DNA from: Paracoccus sp041927875
GTDB lineage: Bacteria > Pseudomonadota > Alphaproteobacteria > Rhodobacterales > Rhodobacteraceae
Length of the DNA: 64,000 bases
Direction: 5' to 3' (one strand)
Assembly: GCF_041927875.1 (NCBI RefSeq)
Contig: NZ_JBHFHN010000001.1
Part shown: positions 42,830-52,010 of the stretch, in pieces
Position numbering within the stretch: the first letter of the stretch is position 1
Layout: every line of letters starts with the position of its first letter
Notes under the pieces: model-generated
Seen by the model: the letters and a program-made list of their open reading frames with translations, nothing else
Databases searched by the model: none
Told to the model about the DNA's origin: nothing
Program-made: the position numbers and the translations under genes

Positions 42830-44146
42830 TCAGTCGGCCCCGCCGAAAAGCGCCGCATATTCGCCCTGCTGGCGCGCGGTCCAGCGCAGGGTCAGGCGGT
42901 GGCCGGTCTCGGTTTCCCGGTCGTCCTGCACCACGCCCGCATCATGCAGCCAGGCGCGCGCGCGGCCATCGGCAAAGGTCAGGTCGATCACCTGCACCCG
43001 GCGCGCGCCGTCGCGGGATTGTTCCAATTCGTCCAGCCGCGCCTCGATGGCCGCGACAAGGCCGGGCAGGCCCTGCCCCGTCACCGCGCTGACCGCCGCC
43101 ACATCGCCGCGCCGCGCGTCGGTGGTCAGCAGCGCCGCGCGGGTCTCGGGCGACAGCGCGTCGATCTTGTTCCAGACCTCGATCAGCGCCACATCCTCAT
43201 CCACGCCCAGACTGTCCAGGATGTCGCCCACGTCACCGGCCTGTTCCTCGGTCTCGGGGTGGGAAATGTCGCGCACATGCAGGATCAGGTCGGCCTCCAG
43301 CACCTCCTCCAGCGTGGCGCGGAAGGCGGCGACCAGTTCATGCGGCAGATCGCTGATGAAACCCACGGTGTCCGACAGGATCACCTTGCGCCCCGAGGGC
43401 AGGGTGAGGCCGCGCATCGTCGGATCCAGCGTGGCAAACAGCATGTCCTTGGCCATCACCTCGGCCCCGGTCAGGTGGTTGAACAGCGTCGATTTGCCGG
43501 CATTGGTATAGCCGACCAAGGCGACGATCGGGAACGGCACCTTGCGACGGGCCGATCGGTGAAGCTCGCGCGTTTTCACCACCTTGGCCAGTTGCCGGCG
43601 CAGGCGGATCACCTGTTCGTCGATGGCGCGGCGGTCGGCCTCGATCTGGGTTTCGCCGGGGCCGCCGACAAAGCCGAAACCGCCGCGCTGCCGTTCCAGG
43701 TGGGTCCAGGCGCGCACCAGGCGACTGCGTTGATAGCTGAGTGCCGCCAGTTCCACCTGCAACACCCCTTCGCGGGTGCGGGCGCGGTCGGCGAAGATTT
43801 CCAGGATCAACGCGGTGCGATCCAGCAGTTTGACATCCCAGTGTTTTTCCAGATTGCGCTGCTGCACCGGTGTCACCGGGCCGTCGACCAGCACCAGGTC
43901 GATCTCGGACTCGCGCAGCTGGGCCCCGATTTCATCCAGCTTGCCGGTGCCGAACAGATGGCCCGGATGCGGGTCGCGCAGCCGCACGACCTCGGCGCCC
44001 TGAATGTCCAGATCGGGCAGCGCGGCGGCAAGCGCCACGGCCTCGGACAGGGCCAGGTCGGGGGCGCGGCGGGTGCGGCCATCGCGCAGATCGGGGTGGA
44101 TCACAAAGGCGCGGGTCAGGGCCTTTGCGGTGTCATGCGCGCTCAA
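42830..44146 (-). CDS. hflX: Ribosome-associated GTPase HflX
   Basis: The 438-aa GTPase that binds the 50S subunit and rescues or splits stalled ribosomes. The N-terminal HflX domain shows HPGHLFGTGKLDEI, DGPVTPVQQRNLEK, LDRTALILEIFADRARTREG and GGFGFVGGPGETQIEADRR. The G domain has G1 GYTNAGKST, G3 DTVGFI and G4 NKID. It overlaps hfq by 4 nt (ATGA), the classical hfq-hflX arrangement. Confidence 0.96.
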   Translation of the reverse strand: MSAHDTAKALTRAFVIHPDLRDGRTRRAPDLALSEAVALAAALPDLDIQGAEVVRLRDPHPGHLFGTGKLDEIGAQLRESEIDLVLVDGPVTPVQQRNLEKHWDVKLLDRTALILEIFADRARTREGVLQVELAALSYQRSRLVRAWTHLERQRGGFGFVGGPGETQIEADRRAIDEQVIRLRRQLAKVVKTRELHRSARRKVPFPIVALVGYTNAGKSTLFNHLTGAEVMAKDMLFATLDPTMRGLTLPSGRKVILSDTVGFISDLPHELVAAFRATLEEVLEADLILHVRDISHPETEEQAGDVGDILDSLGVDEDVALIEVWNKIDALSPETRAALLTTDARRGDVAAVSAVTGQGLPGLVAAIEARLDELEQSRDGARRVQVIDLTFADGRARAWLHDAGVVQDDRETETGHRLTLRWTARQQGEYAALFGGAD

Positions 44147-44376
44147 TCGTCGCCTTCATAAAGGGTGATGGGCTGGCCGGGCATGATCGTGGAAATCGCG
44201 TGTTTATACACCAGTTGCGATTGGCCGTCGCGGCGCAGAAGCACGCAGAAATTGTCGAACCAGGTGATGACGCCCTGCAATTTCACGCCGTTGATCAGAA
44301 AGATCGTCACCGCGACCTTCGATTTGCGGACGTGGTTCAGAAAGGCGTCCTGAAGGTTCTGCTTGTCCGAGGCCAT
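44143..44376 (-). CDS. hfq: RNA chaperone Hfq
   Basis: A 77-aa hexameric Sm-like RNA-binding protein pairing small RNAs with mRNAs. Sm1 (NHVRKSKVAVTIFLINGVKLQGVITWFDNFCVLLRR) and Sm2 (QLVYKHAISTIMP) are clear; the C-terminus is short (QPITLYEGDD), as in alphaproteobacteria. AAGGAAACGCCC precedes the ATG. In R. capsulatus this protein (NrfA) influences nif expression, which suits its position behind the ntr genes. Confidence 0.98.
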   Translation of the reverse strand: MASDKQNLQDAFLNHVRKSKVAVTIFLINGVKLQGVITWFDNFCVLLRRDGQSQLVYKHAISTIMPGQPITLYEGDD

Positions 44377-44534
44377 GGGCGTTTCCTTGCTTCTTCGTGG
44401 GCTTCTTGGTGGTGGTTCTTGTCGTCAGCTCAAGGGGTTGCGGGGCGCGGCCGGGGATCACCCCGCCGATCACTTTAGCGCTAGTCGATTTGTGGCGTGA
44501 CTGCAAGTCCATGTCCAGACCATGTCCGACGCTA

Positions 44535-46184
44535 TCAGGACCGCCACAATTCGCGGTTGAACAGCGCCAGAATGGCCAGCGTTTCCAGCCGCCCCAGCAC
44601 CATTGCGCCGGCCAGCACCGCCTTGGTCATGTCCGCCAGCCCCGACCAGCTTGGCGCGCCGACGCCGGTCAGCGCACCCGACACCGCCGCCAGCGGCCCG
44701 GTGTTCGACAAGGCCGAGATCGACAGCATCATCGCCTGAAGAAAGGCCAGGTTGGACAGCGACACAAGCGCGGTGACGACGGCGATGGCGGCGGCAAACA
44801 GCATGAAGAACAGGAAGGCCAGAAATGCCGCCTCGCTGCGCAGCCGGCGGGCGATGCGGCCGCCGCCGGGAACGACCGCGGGATGCAGCAGGCGGTCAAG
44901 CTCATGCCGGCCGTGCATCATCAGCGCCGCGACGCGCAACAGCTTGACCCCGCCCGCGACGGTGGCGACGCCGCCCCCGGTGATCGCCAGCCCGGCCAGC
45001 ATCAGCCCCGGCGCCGACAGCCCCGACCAGCCGCGTGCCAGGGCAAAGTCGCGCGCCTCGAACCCGGTGGTGGTCAGGAAGGACAAGGCGGTAAAGGCCC
45101 CGGCCCAGGCGGTGCGGGCGGCCTCGGCCAGGTTCTGCCAGGGGGTGATCGCCTGGGTCGGCACGGCGGCGTGAAAGGCGATGTGGCGCGCCACCAAGAC
45201 GGCGGGCACGGCAATCACGATCAGCGCCGCCAGCCGCAATTCGGGATCGCGCGCCAGCCGGTCGGAAGCGCGCAGCAGCTTGCCCTCGGCCGGCCACAGG
45301 CGGCGCGATAGCGCAAGGATCAGGACAAGCGCGATCAGCACCTCGCCCATCAGCCCCGATCCGGCGGTCAGGCCGATGGGCTGCGGCCCCGCAGTCATCC
45401 CCGCCACCGGCCCCGCGATCGGCGTGATCCCCGAGGTCGAGACCGTGGCCATCGCGTGACACAACGCCACCAGCGCCGGATCGCCCGCCAGCATCAGCGC
45501 CACCCACAAGCCCAGCGTGATCGCCGCATAGACCGGCGCCAGAACACGCGCAAAGCGCATCAGCCGGGCGGCGGCGTCCACCGCCTCGCCCGGCACGGGT
45601 TGCAGCCGCGCCCCGGCTCGACCTGCATCCGCGCCCGCCCCCACGCCCAGCCGCGTCAGGTTGTCCTGACTGCCGCCGCCGGGCGCCGACATCATCTCGA
45701 ACCCGCCGATCTTCAGCGGCGCCAGGATCGAGATCGCCGCGATCAGGATGAACAGACCGCCCAGCCAGCCCACGATCGCGCGCCACAGATGCAGGCTGGG
45801 CGACAGCCGCGCCGGGTCATAAAGCGTGGCCCCCGTGGTGGTGAAGGCCGACACCATTTCCCACCAGGCGTTGAACAGGCCGGTGTCGGGGATCGATTCA
45901 TTGAACGGGATCGCCAAACCCAGGGGCAGCAGCGTAAAGGCCGCCAGCACGGTCAGCAGATGCGACCGCGCCTGGCGCGCGGTGCCCGGCGGCGCGGGAT
46001 CGGCGCTGGTCGCCAGCCCCGCCAGCACCACCAGGATCAGCCCCAGGCTGCCCGCATGCAGGAACGACCGCGCCACCCGCAGATCATGCGCCACCCCGGC
46101 ATGGATCGCGGGCACGAACATCGCGATGCAGCCGATCCCGGCCAGGATCACCATCAGCGGCAGGCGGCGCGCCAGTCGGGTCAT
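44535..46184 (-). CDS. trkH: Potassium uptake protein, TrkH family
   Basis: A 549-aa membrane subunit of the Trk system. Four selectivity-filter-like loops are visible: FTTTGATL, STSGITP, LTTTGFEA and SNTGPL, each followed by hydrophobic helices. The N-terminal half holds the extra helices (LPLMVILAGIGCIAMFVPAI and on). The start lies 9 nt after the trkA stop, so subunits are co-translated. The 158-nt region to hfq contains no gene. Confidence 0.93.
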   Translation of the reverse strand: MTRLARRLPLMVILAGIGCIAMFVPAIHAGVAHDLRVARSFLHAGSLGLILVVLAGLATSADPAPPGTARQARSHLLTVLAAFTLLPLGLAIPFNESIPDTGLFNAWWEMVSAFTTTGATLYDPARLSPSLHLWRAIVGWLGGLFILIAAISILAPLKIGGFEMMSAPGGGSQDNLTRLGVGAGADAGRAGARLQPVPGEAVDAAARLMRFARVLAPVYAAITLGLWVALMLAGDPALVALCHAMATVSTSGITPIAGPVAGMTAGPQPIGLTAGSGLMGEVLIALVLILALSRRLWPAEGKLLRASDRLARDPELRLAALIVIAVPAVLVARHIAFHAAVPTQAITPWQNLAEAARTAWAGAFTALSFLTTTGFEARDFALARGWSGLSAPGLMLAGLAITGGGVATVAGGVKLLRVAALMMHGRHELDRLLHPAVVPGGGRIARRLRSEAAFLAFLFFMLFAAAIAVVTALVSLSNLAFLQAMMLSISALSNTGPLAAVSGALTGVGAPSWSGLADMTKAVLAGAMVLGRLETLAILALFNRELWRS

Positions 46185-46193
46185 CGCGCGCCC

Positions 46194-47570
46194 CTAGAAA
46201 TAGTCGATCGAGACCTGCAGCAGGCGCTCGATCTCGGGGACATCGGCGCTGAGGCTGAAGATCACCACCACGTCGCCTTCCTCGATGCGGGTGTCGCCGG
46301 TAGGCATCACCACGCGGCCCGATTTCATCACCGCGCCCAGCACCGCGCCTTCGGGAAAGCCTACATCGCGGATCGCCCGGCCCGTCAGGGGCGAGGTCGA
46401 CAGCACCTGTGCCTCGATCACCTCGGCCTCGGCATCGCCGATCGAATAGATCGCGCGCACCCGGCCATGGCGGATGTGGCGCAGGATCGAGCTGACGGTG
46501 GTGGCGCGCGGGTTGATATGGGCGTCGATGTTCAGTTCCGCCGCCAGCGGCACCATGGTCGGGTCATTGACCAGCGAAATCGCCATCCGCGCCCCAAGGG
46601 CCTTGGCGCGCACCGCGCCCAGGATGTTGGTCTTGTCGTCATCGGTCAGCATCAGGATCGCATCGGTGCGTTCCACCCCGGCCTCGTCCAGCAGTTCGGC
46701 CGACAGCCCGTCGCCATGCAGCACGATGGTGCGCGCCAGACTGTCGGCGGCCAGTTCCGCCCGCGCCCGGTCGCTGTCGATGATCCGCGCCCGGATACCG
46801 GTGCCGCGCTGTTCCAGCTTTTGCGCCACCGTCAGCCCGACATTGCCGCCGCCGACGATCAGCACCCGTTCCGCCCGCGCCCCGGATTTTCCGAAGATCT
46901 CGACGGTGCGCGGCAGATCCTCGGTGACGGTCAGCACGTGGATGTGGTCGCCCGCAAACAACTGGTCGCGCGGCTCGGGCGCGAACAGGCGCCCCTCGCG
47001 GCGGATCCCCACCACCCGCGCCCGCAGCGAGGAAAACAGGTCGGTCAGATCGGTCAGCGGCGTGTTCAGCACCGGGCAATTGCCATCCAGCGCAAGGCCC
47101 AGCAGCTGCGCCCGCCCACCCAGAAAGGTCTCGGCGTCAAAGGCCGAGGGCACCGCCAGCCGCTTCAGCGCCGCCTCGGCGACCTCGATTTCGGGGCTGA
47201 TGATGACGTCGATGGGCAGGTGCTCGGTCTGGTAAAGGTCGGAATAGATCGCATCCAGATAGGCGCGGCTCCGGATGCGGGCGATCTTGCGGGTGACGGC
47301 AAAGACCGAATGCGCGATCTGGCAGATCACCATGTTCACTTCGTCGGACTGGGTGGCGGCGATGATCAGATCGCAATCGCGCGCACCGGCGCGGTCCAGC
47401 ACCTCGGGGTGGCTGGCAAAGCCGACCACGCCCTGCACATCCAGCGCATCGGTGGCGCGCCGCACCAGTTCGGGGTTGGCGTCGATGACGGTGATGTCAT
47501 TGCGTTCGCCCGACAGATGCCGGGCGATCTGCCAGCCCACCTGGCCCGCACCGCAGACGATGATCTTCAT
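46194..47570 (-). CDS. trkA: Trk system potassium uptake regulator TrkA
   Basis: The 458-aa NAD(H)-binding gating subunit of Trk. It has two RCK units: the first begins KIIVCGAGQVGWQIARHL (residue 2 on), the second near residue 232 with VLIVGGGNVGLTVAQKL; each is followed by a TrkA-C domain. It is downstream of the ntrX-unknown pair with a 72-nt gap and directly before trkH. Confidence 0.95.
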   Translation of the reverse strand: MKIIVCGAGQVGWQIARHLSGERNDITVIDANPELVRRATDALDVQGVVGFASHPEVLDRAGARDCDLIIAATQSDEVNMVICQIAHSVFAVTRKIARIRSRAYLDAIYSDLYQTEHLPIDVIISPEIEVAEAALKRLAVPSAFDAETFLGGRAQLLGLALDGNCPVLNTPLTDLTDLFSSLRARVVGIRREGRLFAPEPRDQLFAGDHIHVLTVTEDLPRTVEIFGKSGARAERVLIVGGGNVGLTVAQKLEQRGTGIRARIIDSDRARAELAADSLARTIVLHGDGLSAELLDEAGVERTDAILMLTDDDKTNILGAVRAKALGARMAISLVNDPTMVPLAAELNIDAHINPRATTVSSILRHIRHGRVRAIYSIGDAEAEVIEAQVLSTSPLTGRAIRDVGFPEGAVLGAVMKSGRVVMPTGDTRIEEGDVVVIFSLSADVPEIERLLQVSIDYF

Positions 47571-47642
47571 GGCCGTCCTTTCGCTTGCCCCCCGTTGTCG
47601 CGCGCGGGCGGGCTTGCGTCAACGGGGGCTGCAGCGGGCCGC

Positions 47643-48155
47643 TTACCGCAGCGCCTGAACCACCTCGTCGGCCTTTTCGGACATCAACTGGAAATGCCGA
47701 TGCGCCGAGGCCTGCGTCAGCTTGCGATCACAATTCCTGAGCCAGTCCCGCAATTCCTGAGACCGCCAGTCTTGCAGGTCGTTCAACAGGTGATCGGCCC
47801 GGATCGTGCGCGCGGTCTGGCGCAGGCTGTCGCGGCCATGTTCGGCCATTGTCTGCGCGAAGGCCCGCAGGATCAGATCAAGGTCGCGCGCCAGCCGGTT
47901 GGAATCCTGTTCCAGCCGAACGCATGCAGCCTGGTCCAGTTCGATGCCGTGACCCTTGACGGAAAAGCCGTCGCGCACCTTGGCAATCTCGGCCTGAAGC
48001 GCGGCGATGGCCTCGGTCAGTTCGGTCTGGATCTGATCGCGGGTCTTGCGCCGATCCGCCTGCGCAAGCCGTGGCGCCCAATAAAGCAGGATCACCGGCA
48101 CCGCGATCGCCGCCAGCGCCGAAACGACGCTGGCCAAGGTTGAAATGCTGTCCAT
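47643..48155 (-). CDS. Unknown single-pass membrane protein in the ntrX-trkA interval
   Basis: A 170-aa protein that I do not recognise. One N-terminal helix (SVVSALAAIAVPVILLYW) precedes a helical, charged cytoplasmic part (RRKTRDQIQTELTEAIAALQAEIAKVRDGF, LEQDSNRLARDLDLILRAFAQTMAEH) that may form a coiled coil. AAGGTG is 7 nt before the ATG at 48155. It lies 54 nt after ntrX and 72 nt before trkA on the same strand. Confidence 0.7.
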   Translation of the reverse strand: MDSISTLASVVSALAAIAVPVILLYWAPRLAQADRRKTRDQIQTELTEAIAALQAEIAKVRDGFSVKGHGIELDQAACVRLEQDSNRLARDLDLILRAFAQTMAEHGRDSLRQTARTIRADHLLNDLQDWRSQELRDWLRNCDRKLTQASAHRHFQLMSEKADEVVQALR

Positions 48156-48209
48156 CACAATACACCTTCATGGCCCGAAAATCCGCCGGGCCGGTTGCGG
48201 TCCTGATCT

Positions 48210-49589
48210 CTAATCCTCGCCCACCACATGTCCCGAGACGACGCCCAGCGACTTCAGCTTGCGGTGCAGGGCGCTGCGTTCCATGCCGACGAAACCGGCG
48301 GTGCGGCTGATGTTGCCGCCGAAGCGGTTGATCTGGGTGACCAGATATTCGCGTTCGAACAGCTCGCGCGCCTCGCGCAGGGGCAGCGCGGTCATCGGCG
48401 CGGCCAGCGTCACACGGCCCTCGGACTCGTCGCTGCCGGCGGGGCCGCCGACCTCGCGCGGGTCGATCGGGCCTTGGCCCTCGCCCAGGATCAGGATGCG
48501 TTCAATGACGTTGCGCAACTGCCGGATGTTGCCGGGCCAGTCCATCGTCTGCAGGACCGAGGCCGCATCCGCCGCGATCTCGCGCAGCGGCAGGCCCTGG
48601 CTTGCGTGAAAACCGGCGATGAAATGCTGGGCCAGTTCGACGATATCCTCGCGCCGTTCCGACAGCGCGGGCACGGCGACGGGGACGACGTTCAGCCGGT
48701 CGAACAGTTCCTGGCGGAAGTTGCCGGCGGCGATTTCGGCGGGCAGGTTGCGCGTGGTCGAGGAGATCACCCGCACATCCACCTGCACCTTGTTGGCCCC
48801 ACCCGCGCGGGTGAAGCTTTGTTCGGTCAGCACCCGCAGCAGGCGCGGCTGGGTGCCCATCGGCAGGTCGCCCACCTCATCGAAATAGATGATGCCGCCA
48901 TGCGCCTGTTCCAGCAGGCCCTTTTCGATGCCGCGATCAGGGCTTTCGCGGCCAAACAGCACGTCCTCCATCCGGTCGGGGTCGATGGCGGCGCAGGTCA
49001 CGGTCACGAAGGGCGCATCGGCGCGCGTCGAATGGGCGTGGATATAGCGCGCGGCCATTTCCTTGCCCGATCCCGGCGCGCCGGTCAGCATCACGCGGGC
49101 GTTCGATTTCGTCACCTTGTCAAGCTGGTCGCGCAGCTTGCGAAACGCGGGCGAGGCCCCCAGCATGTCGGCCGGGCTGGTCTCGCGCTTGCGCAGGCTG
49201 GCGTTTTCGCGCCGCAGCTTCGACGCCTCCATCGCGCGGCCGATGACGACCAGCAACTGATCGATGTTGAAGGGCTTTTCGATGAAATCATAAGCGCCCT
49301 GCTTGATCGCGGCGACGGCGATTTCGATATTCCCATGCCCCGAGATGATGACCACCGGCACATCGGGCATGTTGCGCTTGACCAGCTTCAGGATGTCGAT
49401 CCCGTCCATCCGGCTGTCCTTCAGCCAGATGTCCAGGATCAGCAGCGCCGGCGCCTCGGCGTTGATCTGGGCCATTGCCTCGTCGGAATTGCCGGCCAGC
49501 CGGATCGGGAAACCCTCATCCTTCAGGATGTCGCCGATCAGTTCGCGGATGTCCTTTTCGTCGTCCACAATCAGGATGTCGTTGCTCAT
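48210..49589 (-). CDS. ntrX: Response regulator NtrX
   Basis: A 459-aa NtrC-family regulator partnered with NtrY. The receiver domain has Asp53 as phosphorylation site (LLILDIWLKD). The AAA+ domain has Walker A TGAPGSGKEMAARY and Walker B GGIIYFDEVGDLP, and the Fis-type helix-turn-helix is at the end (NISRTAGFVGMERSALHRKLKSLG). The GAFTGA loop that contacts sigma-54 is missing: the stretch reads VLFGRESPDRGIEKGLLEQ. It probably acts without sigma-54. The ATG directly abuts the ntrY stop codon (TAG-ATG). Confidence 0.96.
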   Translation of the reverse strand: MSNDILIVDDEKDIRELIGDILKDEGFPIRLAGNSDEAMAQINAEAPALLILDIWLKDSRMDGIDILKLVKRNMPDVPVVIISGHGNIEIAVAAIKQGAYDFIEKPFNIDQLLVVIGRAMEASKLRRENASLRKRETSPADMLGASPAFRKLRDQLDKVTKSNARVMLTGAPGSGKEMAARYIHAHSTRADAPFVTVTCAAIDPDRMEDVLFGRESPDRGIEKGLLEQAHGGIIYFDEVGDLPMGTQPRLLRVLTEQSFTRAGGANKVQVDVRVISSTTRNLPAEIAAGNFRQELFDRLNVVPVAVPALSERREDIVELAQHFIAGFHASQGLPLREIAADAASVLQTMDWPGNIRQLRNVIERILILGEGQGPIDPREVGGPAGSDESEGRVTLAAPMTALPLREARELFEREYLVTQINRFGGNISRTAGFVGMERSALHRKLKSLGVVSGHVVGED

Positions 49590-51959
49590 CTATCTGCCTT
49601 CGGTCTGCATGTCTGGGCCGCCTTCTGGATGGGCGGTCTCGACGGGGGATTTGAACGGGTCGCGCGGGCTGCGCGGCAGGCTGGCGCGCGACGGGCCATG
49701 GCCGTTGCCGGTGGCGCCACGGGCGCGCGGCAGGCGGATCTCGGCCTGGGCGCCGCGCGGGGTCAGATCGTCCGGCCCATCGGTCAGCACAAGCGCGCCG
49801 CCATGTTCCTCGATGATCTTTTTCACGATCGGCAGACCCAGCCCGGTGCCGCCGGGGCGATGGGTGACATAGGGTTCGAACAGCCGGGATCGATCCTCGG
49901 GCAGGCCGATGCCATTGTCGCGGATGCGGATGATCGCGGCGTCGGGGGTGGTGGTCAGCGACAGATGCACCTGCGGCTGCCAGCCCTCGGGCGCGCCCTT
50001 CTGGCGCAGCATCCCGATCGCCTCGCCCGCGTTCTTGACCAGATTGGTGATCGCCTGGCCGATCATCGTGTCGTCAAAGGTCATCACCAGATCGCCGGGC
50101 GGAATGTCGGCCACCAGCCGGGCGCCATCCAGCGCGTCCTGTTGCAGCGTGGCAATATCGCGCAAGAGCCGCGCCAGATCGTGATCGCGCCGGTCGGGTT
50201 CGGGCATCCGCGCGAACTTTGAAAACTCGTCGATGATGCGGCGCAGATCGCCGGTCTGGCGGATGATGACGCCGGTATATTGGTCCAGCGCCTCGGCCTG
50301 ATCGCCGGCCAGCGGTGCGAACTTGCGTCGCAACCGTTCGGCCGACAGCGCAATGGGGGTCAGCGGGTTCTTGATCTCATGCGCGATGCGGCGGGCGACA
50401 TCGCCCCAGGCGGCCATGCGCTGCGCGCTGACCAGTTCGGTGACGTCCTCGAAGGCCACGACATAGCCTTCCGGGTTGCCATCGGCGGCGTGGCGCTTGG
50501 CAATGCGCACCAGCAGGCTTTCCAGACGGCCATCGCGGCTGACGCGGATTTCCTCTTGCACGACATCGGCGATGCCGTCGGTCAGCCGGGCAAAGAGCGC
50601 GGCGAATTCGGGCACGGCCTCGGCCAGCGGGCGGTCGTGATCGCGGGCCGGGTCAAGCGCCAGCAGGCGCTGCGCCGAGCGGTTCAGAAAATCGACCTCG
50701 CCCGCCGCATCCAGCCCGATCACCCCCGATGTGACCGAGGACAGCACGGAATCAAACCGCCGCCCACGTTCCTCGGACGTGGCATTGGCCGCCACCAGCG
50801 CGTCGCGCTGTGCCTTAAGCTGCCGGGTCATGGTGTTGAACACCTGCCCCAAAGTGGCGATTTCGTCATTGCCGCTGGCCGGGCGCACCTGCACGTCCAG
50901 ATCGCCGCCGCCCACCCGTTCGGCGGCCTGCGCCAACTGCCCGATGGGGCGCGACAGCCGTTCGGCCAGCCACAGCCCCAGCCACATCGCCGCCAGCGTC
51001 AGCAGCAGCGCAAAGCCCAGATACAGCAGCGCAAACTCGGCCAGCATCCGGCCCCGCGTCGCCTCAAGCTGGTTATAAAGGCCGACGGTTTCGCGGGTGT
51101 CGTCCAGAAGCCCCAGCAGATCGCCATCCACCGCGCGCGAGATATAGACGAAGCGGTCGGTCAGCGGGCTGATCTGCGCCAAAGCGCGGAACTCGTTGCT
51201 GGACCAATCCTCGATCAGCACGGTTTCGCCGGCGCGCGCGCGGTCCAGATCGGCGGGGCTGGGCTGTTCGTAATCGAAAAGATACGACCGGTCGCCCCGC
51301 GCCCGGATCTGGCCGGTGCCGTCGATGACAAAGGCCTCTTTCAGGCCGCGCTGCACCTGCATCTGACCGGCGGTCAGCACCTCGCGCCAGTCGCCGTCGC
51401 TGATCAGCGGGCGTTCGTCGCGAGCGGCGGCCAGCATCGCGCGCAGCGCCCGCGCATCGGCGGTCAGATCGCGGCGATGTTCGTTCTGATAGGCCTCGGC
51501 GGCATCCAGCGAGGTGGCGACCACGCGCTGCACCCGGTCGGAAAACCAGCCGTCCAGACCGATGTTGACGGTCAGCCCGCCGAACACGGCGACCAGAATG
51601 GTGGGCACCAAGGCCACGCCGGTAAAGATCGCCGCCAGCCGTGCGTGCAGCCGCGACCCGGCCGAGCCGCGGCGGCGTTCGATGATCGCCCGCGCCAGCC
51701 GCGTCAGCACCAGCCCCGCGACGACCAGCAGATAGACCAGATCGACCAGCAGAAGGGTGCGCAGCCCCCCCGATTCCAGCCCCCGGCCAAAGGGACCAAG
51801 CGCGGCAAAGGTCGCAAGCGCCAGCACCGGGCCAAGCGCGACCAAAAGCAGCGTCAGGATGTTCAGCACCCGCCGACGCGCACCACGACGCCCCAGCCGC
51901 TGCCACAGCCCCGGCTGCACGGCTGGCCCCGTTGTCGAAATGCTGGCGTCGCGCGTCAT
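49590..51959 (-). CDS. ntrY: Sensor histidine kinase NtrY
   Basis: A 789-aa membrane sensor. Helices near the N-terminus (ILTLLLVALGPVLALATFAALGP, LLVDLVYLLVVAGLVL, LAAIFTGVALVPTILVAVFGG) and another near 320 enclose a periplasmic sensor region. A HAMP (LSRPIGQLAQAAERVGGGDLDV), a PAS domain and the kinase follow, with the phospho-acceptor His527 in RRIAHEIKNPLTPIAL; N, G1 and G2 boxes (NLVKNAGEAI, DNGIGLP, GGTGLGLPIVKKI) are present. A disordered tail follows. It pairs with NtrX and is linked to nitrogen and redox responses in this group. Confidence 0.96.
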   Translation of the reverse strand: MTRDASISTTGPAVQPGLWQRLGRRGARRRVLNILTLLLVALGPVLALATFAALGPFGRGLESGGLRTLLLVDLVYLLVVAGLVLTRLARAIIERRRGSAGSRLHARLAAIFTGVALVPTILVAVFGGLTVNIGLDGWFSDRVQRVVATSLDAAEAYQNEHRRDLTADARALRAMLAAARDERPLISDGDWREVLTAGQMQVQRGLKEAFVIDGTGQIRARGDRSYLFDYEQPSPADLDRARAGETVLIEDWSSNEFRALAQISPLTDRFVYISRAVDGDLLGLLDDTRETVGLYNQLEATRGRMLAEFALLYLGFALLLTLAAMWLGLWLAERLSRPIGQLAQAAERVGGGDLDVQVRPASGNDEIATLGQVFNTMTRQLKAQRDALVAANATSEERGRRFDSVLSSVTSGVIGLDAAGEVDFLNRSAQRLLALDPARDHDRPLAEAVPEFAALFARLTDGIADVVQEEIRVSRDGRLESLLVRIAKRHAADGNPEGYVVAFEDVTELVSAQRMAAWGDVARRIAHEIKNPLTPIALSAERLRRKFAPLAGDQAEALDQYTGVIIRQTGDLRRIIDEFSKFARMPEPDRRDHDLARLLRDIATLQQDALDGARLVADIPPGDLVMTFDDTMIGQAITNLVKNAGEAIGMLRQKGAPEGWQPQVHLSLTTTPDAAIIRIRDNGIGLPEDRSRLFEPYVTHRPGGTGLGLPIVKKIIEEHGGALVLTDGPDDLTPRGAQAEIRLPRARGATGNGHGPSRASLPRSPRDPFKSPVETAHPEGGPDMQTEGR

Positions 51960-52010
51960 CTGCCTTGCCCCCGGCGGGCCAAAGCGAAAAAGGCCACACC
52001 TGTTGCGCGT

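Noticed and set aside
45456..48143. 895-aa plus-strand open frame
   Set aside because: Antisense to trkH, trkA and the unknown gene; no domain, repeated basic residues only.
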